From Fibrobacter succinogenes (GTDB taxonomy: Bacteria; Fibrobacterota; Fibrobacteria; Fibrobacterales; Fibrobacteraceae), in assembly GCA_902800345.1 (NCBI GenBank), contig CADCDO010000020.1, forward strand, positions 1 to 64,000: DNA of 64,000 bases. The letters are read 5' to 3'. Numbering within the stretch: the first letter of the stretch is position 1; every line of letters begins with the position of its first letter. The notes under the pieces are model-generated. The model was not told the origin of the DNA, did not search any database, and saw nothing but the letters and a program-made list of their open reading frames with translations. The translations under genes and the position numbers were made by a program. Positions 9,499 to 18,145 of this stretch are shown here, piece after piece.

Positions 9499-10314
9499 TT
9501 AGTCCCCGGTGAAGATGATCACGAGAACAGAGGCGATGAACGCTGCGGAAACAGCGATGAATTCCCACGGATTGTCCATGACGGCGGACTTGGCTGTGCC
9601 AGTGGTTTCGTCTTCGATTCTCTTCTGTTCTTCTTCAGCCTTGGCCTTGGCTTCAGCTTCGGCAGCCTTCTTTTCTTCTTCGGCCTTGGCGAGAGCGGCT
9701 GTATCTACCGGGGCTTCTTCAGCCTTGGCTTCGAGAACTTCAGTGGCTTCGGAGGCTTTAGCTTGGACGGCAGTCTGTGCTGCTTCGGCAGAAGTCTGTG
9801 CCTGGGCGGCTGCGTCTTGAGCCTGTGCTGTTGCGGCCTGGGTGGCATCCGTTGCTTGCGTTTGTGCTGCGGCAGCGGCGTCTGTTGCCTGAGCCTGAGC
9901 GGCGTTAGCGGTTGCTTGGGCCTGGTCTGCTACACCTTGAGCCTGAGCCGTTGCGGCCTGCGTGGCGTTGGTGGCCTGAGCCTGTGCTGCTGCGGCAGCG
10001 TCAGTAGCCTGGGTCTGTGCGGCTTGGGCCGTTGCCGTCGCCTGAGCTGCGGTTGCCTGAGCTTGATCCGTTGCTGCTTGTGTGGCGCTCGTAGCCTGAG
10101 CCTGTGCTGCTGCGGCAGCATCAGTGGCCTGAGTCTGCGCTGCTGCGGTGGCTTCAGCGGCCTTGGCCTCTACTGCAGCCGGAGCTTCGGCTGCTTTTTC
10201 TACCTTGGCGGCTACAGCCTTCTTAGCAGTAGCGACCTTGCTGACTTTCTTTGCGGCCGGAGCTGCAAAAACCAGAGCTGCCGAAATCATCGTGGCGAGC
10301 AGAATTTTTTTCAT
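9499..10314 (-). CDS. Alanine/glutamine-rich repeat envelope protein, 271 aa
   Basis: No enzymatic family is recognised. An N-terminal signal peptide (MKKILLATMISAALVFAAPA) is followed by a lysine/alanine segment, then about 130 residues of low-complexity repeats built from QAQATDAAAAAQ and ATQAATA units. A charged Glu/Lys/Ala coiled coil follows (KAEEEKKAAEAEAKAKAEEEQ), then a C-terminal hydrophobic segment (EFIAVSAAFIASVLVIIF) that should be a membrane anchor. The composition predicts a long helical rod, as in TolA-like or Lpp-like stalks spanning the periplasm; that role is inference. AGAGGATT lies ahead of the ATG and a strong terminator follows, so it is probably monocistronic. Repeat number may vary between strains. 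Confidence 0.75.
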   Translation of the reverse strand: MKKILLATMISAALVFAAPAAKKVSKVATAKKAVAAKVEKAAEAPAAVEAKAAEATAAAQTQATDAAAAAQAQATSATQAATDQAQATAAQATATAQAAQTQATDAAAAAQAQATNATQAATAQAQGVADQAQATANAAQAQATDAAAAAQTQATDATQAATAQAQDAAAQAQTSAEAAQTAVQAKASEATEVLEAKAEEAPVDTAALAKAEEEKKAAEAEAKAKAEEEQKRIEDETTGTAKSAVMDNPWEFIAVSAAFIASVLVIIFTGD

Positions 10315-10847
10315 TATTCAATCCTCTTAGAAAATGAAGTTTTTGTTTCGCTATCAAAAATAATACATCTTATGTGATTTTGGTCATAAAAAAAGTAAAA
10401 AAGTTCAAAAAATATGTGAAAATGGGGGATGAATGGTCGAATTTGGGGGATAGAATTCAATTAATTAGGTTTTAGGACGTCCCTAAGTTCTACCAGCTAA
10501 GCTCTACCAACTAAACCCCATACCTCAAACCCCATAGCTTCAGTCTACTTCTCTTTGCAAATGCGCTTGTAACATTTTGTGGAAAGAATTATTTTTACTG
10601 TCGAAGTAACGAAATGAGGTCTTAGGTAGTAGGTTGCAGGCCTTAGGTGAGTTAGGCGGCATAGCCGCGTGTTTATGAACCTAAAGCCAATTTCCTGTTG
10701 CCTAATCCCTAATCACAAATCACTAACCACAGGATTAGACGAAAGAACCGCCCTACAGACGAAAGATATAAGAATGGATAGTGATGCTTCGCATGTGCAA
10801 ACACTCTCGTCTTTCGTCTCTCGTCTCTCGTCTAAAAAAAGGAAACT
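10315..10847. repeat. Gene-free 533 bp: leader plus intergenic repeats
   Basis: No gene seen. The left part (to about 10440) is the AT-rich upstream region of the minus-strand alanine-rich gene. The middle (about 10470-10545 and 10620-10730) is built from CTACCAGCTAAG, CCCCATACC and CTAATCCCTAATC-like units of the degenerate intergenic family. The end (10736-10835) holds GACGAAAGA / CGTCTCTCGTCT repeat units, also found at 22381 and inside a coding region at 55282. The fumarase ribosome-binding site AAAGGAAA follows. Confidence 0.6.
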
Positions 10848-12485
10848 ATGGCATTCAAATACGAAGCTACCGTCCAGCACGGTGAAGATACTACCGAATA
10901 CGTAAACCTCGGTAAAGATGGCGTTTCTGTCGCCGAATTCGAAGGCAAGAAGATTCTGAAGGTCGCTCCCGAGGCGCTCACGAAGATCGCCCAGGCCGCT
11001 TTCGAAGAAGTCGAATTCTGCCTGCGCCCGGCACACACGGCCAAGGTCGCCAAGATTCTCCAGGACCCGGAAGCTTCGGACAATGACAAGTTTGTCGCCC
11101 TCACCATGCTCAAGAACGCCTGCGTTGCCGCGAAGGGTATCCTTCCGTTCTGCCAGGACACCGGTACGGCCATCTGCGTCGCCCACAAGGGCCAGCAGGT
11201 CTGGACGGGCTTTGACGATGCCGAAGCGATTTCCGAAGGTATCTACAACGCCTACACGACGAAGAACCTTCGCTACAGCCAGATTGCCCCGCTTACGATG
11301 TACGAAGAAAAGAACACGGGCTGCAACCTCCCGGCACAGATCGACATCCACGCCGAAGAAGGTGCCGAAATGAAGTTCCTCTTTGTGGCCAAGGGCGGTG
11401 GCTCTGCCAACAAGACTTACTACTGGCCGATGACCAAGGCGCTCCTCAACCCGAAGTCCTTGGAAAAGTTCCTCGCCGAAAAGGTGAAGACCTTGGGTAC
11501 TGCGGCTTGCCCTCCGTACCACCTTGCTATCGTGATAGGCGGTACCTCTGCCGAAATGAACACGCATATGGTGAAGCTCGCTAGCTGCGGCTTCCTCGAC
11601 GATATTCCGACGAGCGGTTCTGAAGGCGGCCGTATTTTCCGCGACCTCGAAATGGAAGAAAAGGTTTTGCACATTTGCCAGAAAACGGGCATTGGCGCCC
11701 AGTTCGGCGGCAAGTACCTGGTGCACGACGTCCGCGTGATCCGCGCTCCGCGTCATGCCGCAAGCTGCCCGGTCTCTATCGGCGTCAGCTGCTCTGCCGA
11801 CCGCAACATCAAGGCAAAGATTGACGAAAACGGCCTCTGGCTCGAAAAGATGGAACACCATCCGGAAAACTACATCCCGGCTGGCAATGCCGTGAATCTC
11901 GCTCCGGCCGTTGAAATCGACCTTGACCGCCCGATGAAGGAAGTGCTCGCCGACCTCACCAAGTATCCGGTGAAGACGCGCCTCAGCCTCAAGGGCACGA
12001 TGATTGTGGCCCGCGACATGGCTCACGCAAAGATTGCCGAAATCTTCGACAAGCAGGAACGCGGCGAAGAACTCACGGACGAAGAAAAGACCGTGCTCAA
12101 GGTCGTTTCTGACCACCCGATTTACTATGCCGGCCCGGCAAAGACTCCGGCAGGCATGCCCACGGGCAGCTTCGGCCCGACAACAGCAAACCGCATGGAC
12201 CCGTACGTGATGCGCTTCCAGAGCAAGGGCGCTTCGATGATCATGGTCGCGAAGGGCAACCGCAGCCAGGACGTGACCGACGCCTGCAAGAAGTACGGTG
12301 GATTCTTCCTCGGCTCTATCGGCGGTCCGGCAGCCATCCTCGCTGAACAGAACATCCTCAGCAACGACATCGTGGCATTCCCGGAACTCGGCATGGAAGC
12401 CATCCGCAAGATTACGATCAAGGACTTCCCGGCATTCATCCTCGTGGATGACAAGGGCAATAACTTCTTTGAAGGATTAATCTAA
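10848..12485 (+). CDS. fumA: Class I fumarate hydratase, 545 aa
   Basis: Iron-sulfur (class I) fumarase, interconverting malate and fumarate. In Fibrobacter this supplies fumarate for reduction to succinate, the main fermentation product. The length fits single-chain FumA/FumB enzymes. The N-terminal half carries [12 protein letters not shown] (cysteine near residue 102, expected cluster ligand), and further conserved cysteines lie in LASCGFLDD and [14 protein letters not shown]. The C-terminal half is the beta-type domain with [21 protein letters not shown] and AKGNRS. AAAGGAAA precedes the ATG. Codon use is strongly biased toward C-ending codons, as in highly expressed genes. The last ten codons lie partly in a 13-bp inverted repeat and are duplicated 115 bases downstream. 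Confidence 0.95.
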   Translation: MAFKYEATVQHGEDTTEYVNLGKDGVSVAEFEGKKILKVAPEALTKIAQAAFEEVEFCLRPAHTAKVAKILQDPEASDNDKFVALTMLKNACVAAKGILPFCQDTGTAICVAHKGQQVWTGFDDAEAISEGIYNAYTTKNLRYSQIAPLTMYEEKNTGCNLPAQIDIHAEEGAEMKFLFVAKGGGSANKTYYWPMTKALLNPKSLEKFLAEKVKTLGTAACPPYHLAIVIGGTSAEMNTHMVKLASCGFLDDIPTSGSEGGRIFRDLEMEEKVLHICQKTGIGAQFGGKYLVHDVRVIRAPRHAASCPVSIGVSCSADRNIKAKIDENGLWLEKMEHHPENYIPAGNAVNLAPAVEIDLDRPMKEVLADLTKYPVKTRLSLKGTMIVARDMAHAKIAEIFDKQERGEELTDEEKTVLKVVSDHPIYYAGPAKTPAGMPTGSFGPTTANRMDPYVMRFQSKGASMIMVAKGNRSQDVTDACKKYGGFFLGSIGGPAAILAEQNILSNDIVAFPELGMEAIRKITIKDFPAFILVDDKGNNFFEGLI

Positions 12486-12500
12486 AGGTTATTGCCCTTG
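12452..12500 (+). repeat. 13-bp inverted repeat around fumarase stop codon
   Basis: CAAGGGCAATAAC (12452-12464) pairs perfectly with GTTATTGCCCTTG (12488-12500), leaving the last seven codons (six amino acids and the stop) in the loop. It could form an mRNA hairpin at the end of the gene. No T-tract follows, so it is not a standard terminator. Confidence 0.7.
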
Positions 12501-12599
12501 CGCCAAGCGGAAGCGGCTCGTATTAACGAGCCGTAGAAGCGCGGAGTATTTGGCTTCGTATTTTCTTTGCTGCGTTGGCCAAATACGGAGTCTCATTGG

Positions 12600-12629
12600 G
12601 GCAACAATTTCTTCGAAGGACTCATCTAA
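12600..12629 (+). repeat. Second copy of the fumarase 3' end
   Basis: These 30 bases encode GNNFFEGLI and a stop, as do 12456-12485, but differ at five positions, all synonymous. Between the copies lie 114 bases with two further inverted repeats: CGGCTCGT/ACGAGCCG (about 12514-12533) and GTATTTGGC/GCCAAATAC (about 12547-12585). The arrangement suggests an inserted element that regenerated the gene end, or recombination with a diverged fumarase. Confidence 0.7.
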
Positions 12630-12651
12630 TCGTCGCATCTTTTAAATCGAA

Positions 12652-12686
12652 ATGCCCCGCAAGCTTTGTGCTGGCGGGGCGTTTTG
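12652..12686 (+). terminator. Terminator downstream of fumarase
   Basis: GCCCCGC and GCGGGGC arms with a 13-base loop, followed by GTTTTG. It follows the second copy of the fumarase 3' end, consistent with that copy being the ancestral gene end. Confidence 0.7.
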
Positions 12687-12716
12687 TATGCGCAAAAATT
12701 TGAGTATATTAAAGTC

Positions 12717-13115
12717 ATGATTGCTAAAACATTGCACATTGCGTTCCTCTTTTTTGCTTGCTGCAATTCCGTAGCGCTCGCCCAGCTCGTTTCAAGTTCA
12801 AATCAAGCGGATAGCTCTAGAAACCATAATGAAATCATGATTTTAAGCCCGGATTCTCTGGATGCGCGTTCCATCCCCAGGTCTGTATTCTATACGATGG
12901 TTCCGCAGCCCGATTGCATGGATTTGGGAAAGGGGTGCTTGAATGAAAAGTTTGTTTATGATAAAGTAGAACGCGAACAGGATTGGGATGATTGTCGAAA
13001 AGGGAAGGAAGATTGTGACTTGACGCAGAATTTGAAATACGTGGGAGTCCTCTTGAAACCTTTTGTTCAGTTTATTTTTTATACCCACGAAATGAGGGAA
13101 AAATCAAAGAAGTAA
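12717..13115 (+). CDS. Small secreted protein, 132 aa, unknown
   Basis: Family not recognised. The ATG at 12717 begins a signal peptide (MIAKTLHIAFLFFACCNSVALAQ). The mature part has two possible disulfide regions (PDCMDLGKGCLNE and WDDCRKGKEDCD) and a hydrophobic stretch near the C-terminus (YVGVLLKPFVQFIFY) that may be a membrane helix. Length and the spaced CxxxxxxC pattern suggest a periplasmic or outer-membrane-associated protein. No strong ribosome-binding site is visible; the start was chosen because it gives a clean signal peptide. Confidence 0.55.
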   Translation: MIAKTLHIAFLFFACCNSVALAQLVSSSNQADSSRNHNEIMILSPDSLDARSIPRSVFYTMVPQPDCMDLGKGCLNEKFVYDKVEREQDWDDCRKGKEDCDLTQNLKYVGVLLKPFVQFIFYTHEMREKSKK

Positions 13116-13239
13116 AATAGAATGCTTCAGATTTTCGTTAGCTTCGTCGATTAATTTTGACGGGCTTTTTTTTATATTGTTCGAAAAATAATTCTATGAT
13201 GTTGTATATGGATTTGCCGCAGTGATGAAAATCTAACCT

Positions 13240-13332
13240 TTTTTTGTAAATATTTTTATATAAAGCAATAAATACAACAGATGTGCTTATTTTTAAAGTA
13301 TAACATCTTTTTAAACATAAAAGAGGGTGTGA
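13240..13332 (+). promoter_or_regulatory. Duplicated leader of first pseudo-subtilase
   Basis: About 90 bases (TGTAAATATTTTTATA ... AGAGGGTGTGA) closely resemble 15403-15493 ahead of the second paralogue, including the ribosome-binding site AGAGGGTG. Gene and regulatory region were therefore duplicated together. Confidence 0.55.
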
Positions 13333-15249
13333 ATGAATAAAAAAGCCGCTAGTATAGTGGCTCTTGGCTGTATTTGTGCCAGTGCCGCAACTTCTGTCAA
13401 TTACGACCTTCTGGGACGCCGCGGTAGTCAGATGAACTCGCCGATGGTCTATAAGAATATAGACTACTCCAAGATGAAAAACGATAAAAAGCAACTAGCT
13501 TCTCCATTGGAAACAAAAGCCTTGATGAAACTAGGATCCGGTTTGACGGGCGATGTCGTTGGTTTGGAAGGCGCTTATTGCAATTGGGGCTTGGACTATA
13601 CGACAAATTATCCAGTCCCCTACTATATGAAAGTCATTTATTCAAACGGTAACAAGCAAACTGCTCTATTCGATGCTATAGATGGTTCTAACGGATATAT
13701 GGAACAATCGAATCAGAACTTTATTCAAGTTCCCCGTTTGCAAAATTATTCACCGAGCTATATAACTACGGGGGAACGGACTCGTGCATATGAAACTCAT
13801 TATAACCTTTCGGAGAAAAGTTATTCGTTCACAAACGCGAATATAAATATCGAGTCCCATTATCGCCCTGGGGAAATGATTCATTACATGAATTTGCAAG
13901 ATGATGTGAGAAATTATCTATCCGGCAGGTCTTCTATAGCGTCATGGTACGATGCTTCTAATTATGGAAATGTCCAGGAATTTGGGAAAGTCGGTGTCCA
14001 TATGACTGTCAATGCTCTCCCTGTCAAATTGAATAACGGATCGGACGTCTCTTACATACGGACTAACTGGAACGACCAGTTTTATACAACACCTCAAAAA
14101 GAGCTTGCTTCGGCGAGAATGTACAGCACGGTAAAAGCAACTGCGAAAAACCCTGTAATTTATGTCGGCAAGAATTTGCCAACAAACCCTGCGTCCAAAG
14201 GGCCGCAGATTTATGTGGGGCTGCATTCGGGCATAGACGAAAATGGCAACAATGTAAATGCCGATATTTATTCGACTGAAGCAAGGGATCTGGATAACTA
14301 CATATATAAAAACCGAACGATAGAAATTGCCGCTGCCGGCAATTATTCTGTTGCTTCCAATACATCCCATCTAGCAGCAAAAGCTCATGCTGTGAATGCG
14401 ATTACGGTGGGTGCCATTGATCCCTATACAGGAAAAATAGCGGGCTATACGTCATATGTTTCAAAATATTGTACTAAAGGTCTTGGTAATTGTCCTGATG
14501 GTGACTATGCCATGTTTGGTTCCAGAAAACCGGAGGTATATAACTACGCTCATTTCTACTTGAATGATAAAAAAAGAACTTATACGAGCTGGGACAATGG
14601 CGGTGGAAGCATGACATATGTTCCGCTCTATGACGGTACCGAAATAGCCGCGGCCTATACGGCAGGCATGGTTGCGGATATTCTGACGGTCAATCCGTTT
14701 TACCGTTGGCATCCGGAAGTCGTGAGGGCGTTGCTGCTAACTTCCGGATATATGCGAATAAGCGGAAATCCATATCCGTATAACCCGGTATCGTATGAAT
14801 TTCCGACGTATAACAGCTTGATGTTTGATAAAGATCACAATGACGTCTACCATTACTCACGCTACTGGATTGGCAATGTGCATCAAATTGCTGAATATGT
14901 GATAGATGGAGTAAAGGAGTTTCGTTTTAGCGTCAAGCGCCCTGCGAACAAGACGAATTTCTCTGCCGCCATCGCCTGGCTGACCAGTGGAAATGACATT
15001 GCTAAATTGGGTAAAGTTCCCCAGGATTTCGATTTGTACGTATATGAAAGAAATACAAACAATATAGATGATGTCAGTGGCACTGAACTAGCGAGTTCTC
15101 TCAGTGTAACCAATGCTTTTGAATATGTTTCGTTCTCGTCAAATGCGGAGTATCTATTGTTCCGTATAAGATTGTATAAAGATGCATATGGCTCTGAAAA
15201 TAGGGGACAGATGGTCCTAGGTTTTGACTTGGCCGCGTTAAGAAACTGA
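13333..15249 (+). CDS. Secreted subtilase-fold protein, triad lost, 638 aa
   Basis: Resembles peptidase S8 in its C-terminal two thirds but seems catalytically inactive. A signal peptide (MNKKAASIVALGCICASAATS) precedes the motif NYDLLGRRGS shared with the paralogue downstream. Subtilase landmarks can be aligned: KVGVHMTV at the place of the Asp strand (VAVIDTG in active enzymes), ASARMYSTVKATA at the His helix, IYVGLHSG at the following strand, IAAAGN with the oxyanion asparagine kept, and DGTEIAAAYTAGM where active enzymes have GTSMAAPHVAG. So Ser is Glu, and Asp and His are also missing by this alignment. The trailing region (about 500-638) is beta-rich, as in subtilase C-terminal domains. 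AGAGGGTG precedes the start. A binding or scaffold role is inference. Confidence 0.75.
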   Translation: MNKKAASIVALGCICASAATSVNYDLLGRRGSQMNSPMVYKNIDYSKMKNDKKQLASPLETKALMKLGSGLTGDVVGLEGAYCNWGLDYTTNYPVPYYMKVIYSNGNKQTALFDAIDGSNGYMEQSNQNFIQVPRLQNYSPSYITTGERTRAYETHYNLSEKSYSFTNANINIESHYRPGEMIHYMNLQDDVRNYLSGRSSIASWYDASNYGNVQEFGKVGVHMTVNALPVKLNNGSDVSYIRTNWNDQFYTTPQKELASARMYSTVKATAKNPVIYVGKNLPTNPASKGPQIYVGLHSGIDENGNNVNADIYSTEARDLDNYIYKNRTIEIAAAGNYSVASNTSHLAAKAHAVNAITVGAIDPYTGKIAGYTSYVSKYCTKGLGNCPDGDYAMFGSRKPEVYNYAHFYLNDKKRTYTSWDNGGGSMTYVPLYDGTEIAAAYTAGMVADILTVNPFYRWHPEVVRALLLTSGYMRISGNPYPYNPVSYEFPTYNSLMFDKDHNDVYHYSRYWIGNVHQIAEYVIDGVKEFRFSVKRPANKTNFSAAIAWLTSGNDIAKLGKVPQDFDLYVYERNTNNIDDVSGTELASSLSVTNAFEYVSFSSNAEYLLFRIRLYKDAYGSENRGQMVLGFDLAALRN

Positions 15250-15269
15250 TTTCATTGGAATAAATAAAA

Positions 15270-15298
15270 AAAGCAGCCGGGTAAATCTGGCTGCTTTC
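15270..15298 (+). terminator. Terminator after first pseudo-subtilase
   Basis: AAAGCAGCC and GGCTGCTTT arms with a 10-base loop, ending in a short T run. The A-rich left flank (AAAAAA) means it could also work on the minus strand. Confidence 0.7.
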
Positions 15299-15402
15299 TG
15301 TGTTTGTAAATTTTATAAAACTTCATGGTGAAATATTCGGTAAATGAAACGTTAGTTTATTGTATATGAAACAAATCAGGGGTGGTGAGCAGCCTTTGTG
15401 AT

Positions 15403-15493
15403 TTTCTATGTAAATATTTTTATAAGAAGTTATAAAAATAAAAGATGAACGTATTTTCATAATACAATCATTTAAAACACAAAGAGGGTGTGA
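15403..15493 (+). promoter_or_regulatory. Duplicated leader of second pseudo-subtilase
   Basis: Copy of the 13240-13332 region: TGTAAATATTTTTATA near the left end and AAAGAGGGTGTGA directly before the ATG. Because a terminator precedes it, this gene should have its own promoter here. Confidence 0.5.
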
Positions 15494-17434
15494 ATGAATA
15501 AAAAAGTCGCTATCATTGCGGCTCTTGGCTGCATATATGCCGGTGCTGCAACTTCTGTTAATTATGACCTTCTGGGGCGTCGCGGAAGCAAGATGAACTC
15601 GCCGATGGTCTATAAAAACATAGACTACTCCAAGGCAAAAAAGGATAAAGGTCTTGGTTCTTCGTTGGAAAATCGAAGATTGATGAGACAGGCAACGGGG
15701 CTGAAGGGGAATGTCAACGCCTTGGTCGGGGCTTTCTGTAACAAGGGCTTGGATTATTCAACGAACTATCCGGTTCCTTATTTTATGAAACGTTTTTATA
15801 CAAATGGAAATGTTGATTCGAGCTATTATGAACCCATTGCTGGGATAACTGGTTATTTGGGACCATCTGGCACATACTTTATGGATGTTCCGACTTGGCA
15901 GAACTATTCGTATTATGAAGAACACGCTGGTAAAACGAATGTCGGTAATTATGCACCGGAGAATTATTATTCTTTTTCAAATCCGCTGGAAAACACTCTT
16001 TACGGGTATTATCAAGTAATTCAGTATAAGAAATTATTTAACGTAGAAAACCAGATGTCCAAAAGGGCCAATATTCATTGGTATGATATGGGATATAATG
16101 TTTGCCAAGAATGCGGTAAAGTTGGCGTCTATATGGCAGTCGATGCACTCCCTGTCGAATTGAATGAAAATCTTGATACAAACAGGGCTGTCAAGTATAT
16201 TAGACATAATCCATGGGACTCTTACAATGCTACGCCCGAAACGGAAATAATTTCGTCAAGGACGTATAACATCCTGAAAGAAACTGCAAGAAATGCCGTG
16301 TTTTATGTGGGGTCCAGTTTACCACAGAATCCTTCGAATCCTTCAGTTCCATTTGCATCATGGGAAGTTAGACCGCAGATTTATGTGGGTGTCCATAATC
16401 GTAAAGATCCGGCCAATGTGAATAATGAACAAGCTCTGTATTACTCGAATGAAGCCAGGGTGCTTGATAATCACATCTATGAAAAACGAACGATAGATAT
16501 CGTTGCTGCCGGTAATCATTGGTCTAGATTCAATAATGGCCATCTTGCTGCGGAAGCCCACGCTGCCAACGCTATTACGGTGGGTGCGGTTGATCCTTCT
16601 AGCGGTACTATTGCAGGCTATACATCGAATAAAAGCAGATATTGTAGCAGCGGTATTGGAAATTGTTATAACGGGTCTTATTCTACAGCTTCTGAAAAGC
16701 CCGAAATTTACAATTACACCCATTTCTTCATGAATGATGAAACGACTTATCTTGAAATGAATGACCAAAAGAGAACTTATTATCAAAATGGTATACCATA
16801 TGTCTATTACCCGTTCTATGACGGTACGGAATCGGCAGCCGCTTATACGGGCGGTATGGTAGCAAATCTTTTGGCTGCCAATCCTTTCTATCGCTGGCAT
16901 CCCGAAGTTGTAAAGGCGCTGTTGATTGCGTCGGGGGATGTCGCTATAAACAGTCCGTATCCGCATGATGGTCCGGTGACGACTAAGATGCCTTCTTACT
17001 ATAGCTTGGTCTTTGATAGAGAGTATAGCCCGTATTACCACTATTCCCGTTATTGGATTGGAAATACGGAAAAGCTAAAAACACATAATTATTCTGGCAA
17101 AAAAGAAATCCGTTTTATTGTCAAACGTCCTGAGGGTAAAACGCATTTCTCTGCCGCCATTGCATGGTTGACAAGCGGTAATGATATCGCCAACTTAGGA
17201 AAAATTGCACAGAATTTTGATTTGTATGTATATGAAAGGAATGCGAACAATATAAATAACATTAGCGGTTCATATAAGGCGAAGTCAGATAGCTTGTATA
17301 ATGCTTTTGAAAAAATATCGTTTACGTCGAGTGCTCCGTATCTGTTGTTCCGTATAAGGTTGACTAGCGAAGAACAACTTTCCGAAAATAAGGATCAGGC
17401 CGTTCTCGGTTTTGACTTGGCTGCGAGTAATTAA
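15494..17434 (+). CDS. Secreted subtilase-fold protein, triad lost, 646 aa
   Basis: Tandem paralogue of the 638-aa protein, similar along the full length and strongest at the N-terminus (NYDLLGRRGS, NSPMVYKNIDYSK) and in the subtilase core. The signal peptide is MNKKVAIIAALGCIYAGAATS. The core shows KVGVYMAVDALPVEL at the Asp strand, ISSRTYNILKETA at the His helix, DIVAAGN with the oxyanion Asn, and DGTESAAAYTGGM at the Ser site. Glu replaces the nucleophile as in the first copy, with a Ser one residue later that would not be in the nucleophile position. The same loss in both copies indicates it predates the duplication, and the intact frames argue for selection on a non-proteolytic role. The protein has several Cys that could form disulfides. 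Confidence 0.75.
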   Translation: MNKKVAIIAALGCIYAGAATSVNYDLLGRRGSKMNSPMVYKNIDYSKAKKDKGLGSSLENRRLMRQATGLKGNVNALVGAFCNKGLDYSTNYPVPYFMKRFYTNGNVDSSYYEPIAGITGYLGPSGTYFMDVPTWQNYSYYEEHAGKTNVGNYAPENYYSFSNPLENTLYGYYQVIQYKKLFNVENQMSKRANIHWYDMGYNVCQECGKVGVYMAVDALPVELNENLDTNRAVKYIRHNPWDSYNATPETEIISSRTYNILKETARNAVFYVGSSLPQNPSNPSVPFASWEVRPQIYVGVHNRKDPANVNNEQALYYSNEARVLDNHIYEKRTIDIVAAGNHWSRFNNGHLAAEAHAANAITVGAVDPSSGTIAGYTSNKSRYCSSGIGNCYNGSYSTASEKPEIYNYTHFFMNDETTYLEMNDQKRTYYQNGIPYVYYPFYDGTESAAAYTGGMVANLLAANPFYRWHPEVVKALLIASGDVAINSPYPHDGPVTTKMPSYYSLVFDREYSPYYHYSRYWIGNTEKLKTHNYSGKKEIRFIVKRPEGKTHFSAAIAWLTSGNDIANLGKIAQNFDLYVYERNANNINNISGSYKAKSDSLYNAFEKISFTSSAPYLLFRIRLTSEEQLSENKDQAVLGFDLAASN

Positions 17435-17454
17435 AATTTCTGAAAATAGTGCAT

Positions 17455-17488
17455 AAAAACAGTCGGATTATCCGGCTGTTTTTTTTGT
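17455..17488 (+). terminator. Terminator after second pseudo-subtilase
   Basis: AACAGTCGGA and TCCGGCTGTT arms around a TT-rich loop, followed by eight T. Confidence 0.85.
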
Positions 17489-17504
17489 TTCATTTTTTGC
17501 AAAA

Positions 17505-18134
17505 TTAATTCTTGAACTCTACGCTGTTGATGGCCTCGAGAAGTTCTACCCTGACGTTTGCGTCAAAAGCGACGCTGCTCATGATGACGAGGATGATGTT
17601 CCCTTTGTCGGTCAGTCTTGATGCTCCGCAAACATCTTCTGGCGAACCGTCTTCGAGTTTTCTTGTGATGCATTTGTATGCGTAGTGAGCTTCGGAATTA
17701 TATATGATGCTTGTAAGGTCGTTGTCCGAAGATTCTCCAAAATATTTGTCGAAAGCGACGAAGGGTCTTAGAGTCTTTAATGAATCGCTGATGTCGTTAG
17801 GGAAAATTTCAGGATTGTTGCGCGATGCCTTGCTGTATGAGAACAGAAAGAACAACATTTTCAGATCTGCTGCTTGCAAAGTTACTGTTGCCATCGATAA
17901 AGTTGTATCGTGAACAGCGTCTTTGTAATAGAATTGACCGTTGGCATCGAAAGGGGTATCTATTTCTAGTTTTTCGGGCATTTCTGTTGCGATATAAATC
18001 TTTGATGTTGTTGCCCGGAAGTATATCATCATTTTCCCGAGAACGATAGGACGCATGCTTGTTCCCATGAGCAAAGCGCATCCTGAAAGGATTAGTGCGG
18101 TTGTTACCAAAATGAAAAGAGAAGTTTTTTTCAT
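17505..18134 (-). CDS. Lipoprotein, 209 aa, unknown
   Basis: Family not recognised. The N-terminus MKKTSLFILVTTALILSGC ends in a classical lipobox (LSGC), so the protein should be lipid-anchored. TAGGAGGTTC ahead of the ATG is a strong ribosome-binding site. The mature part has no repeats. Two later cysteines (CITRKLEDGSPEDVC) could form a disulfide. It ends 20 bases from the convergent terminator of the pseudo-subtilase. Its start lies 11 bases from the stop of the RluE-type gene, which precedes it on the same strand, so the two may be co-transcribed. Function unknown. Confidence 0.7.
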   Translation of the reverse strand: MKKTSLFILVTTALILSGCALLMGTSMRPIVLGKMMIYFRATTSKIYIATEMPEKLEIDTPFDANGQFYYKDAVHDTTLSMATVTLQAADLKMLFFLFSYSKASRNNPEIFPNDISDSLKTLRPFVAFDKYFGESSDNDLTSIIYNSEAHYAYKCITRKLEDGSPEDVCGASRLTDKGNIILVIMSSVAFDANVRVELLEAINSVEFKN

Positions 18135-18145
18135 AAATGAACCTC

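Noticed and set aside
10713..12116. 467-codon frame opposite fumarase
   Set aside because: Strong codon bias on the fumarase strand leaves the opposite frame open by chance; no family signal.
12452..12500. Integron attC site at the fumarase end
   Set aside because: The arms do not match the RYYYAAC/GTTRRRY core sites, there is no integrase in the window, and the same unit does not recur between cassettes.
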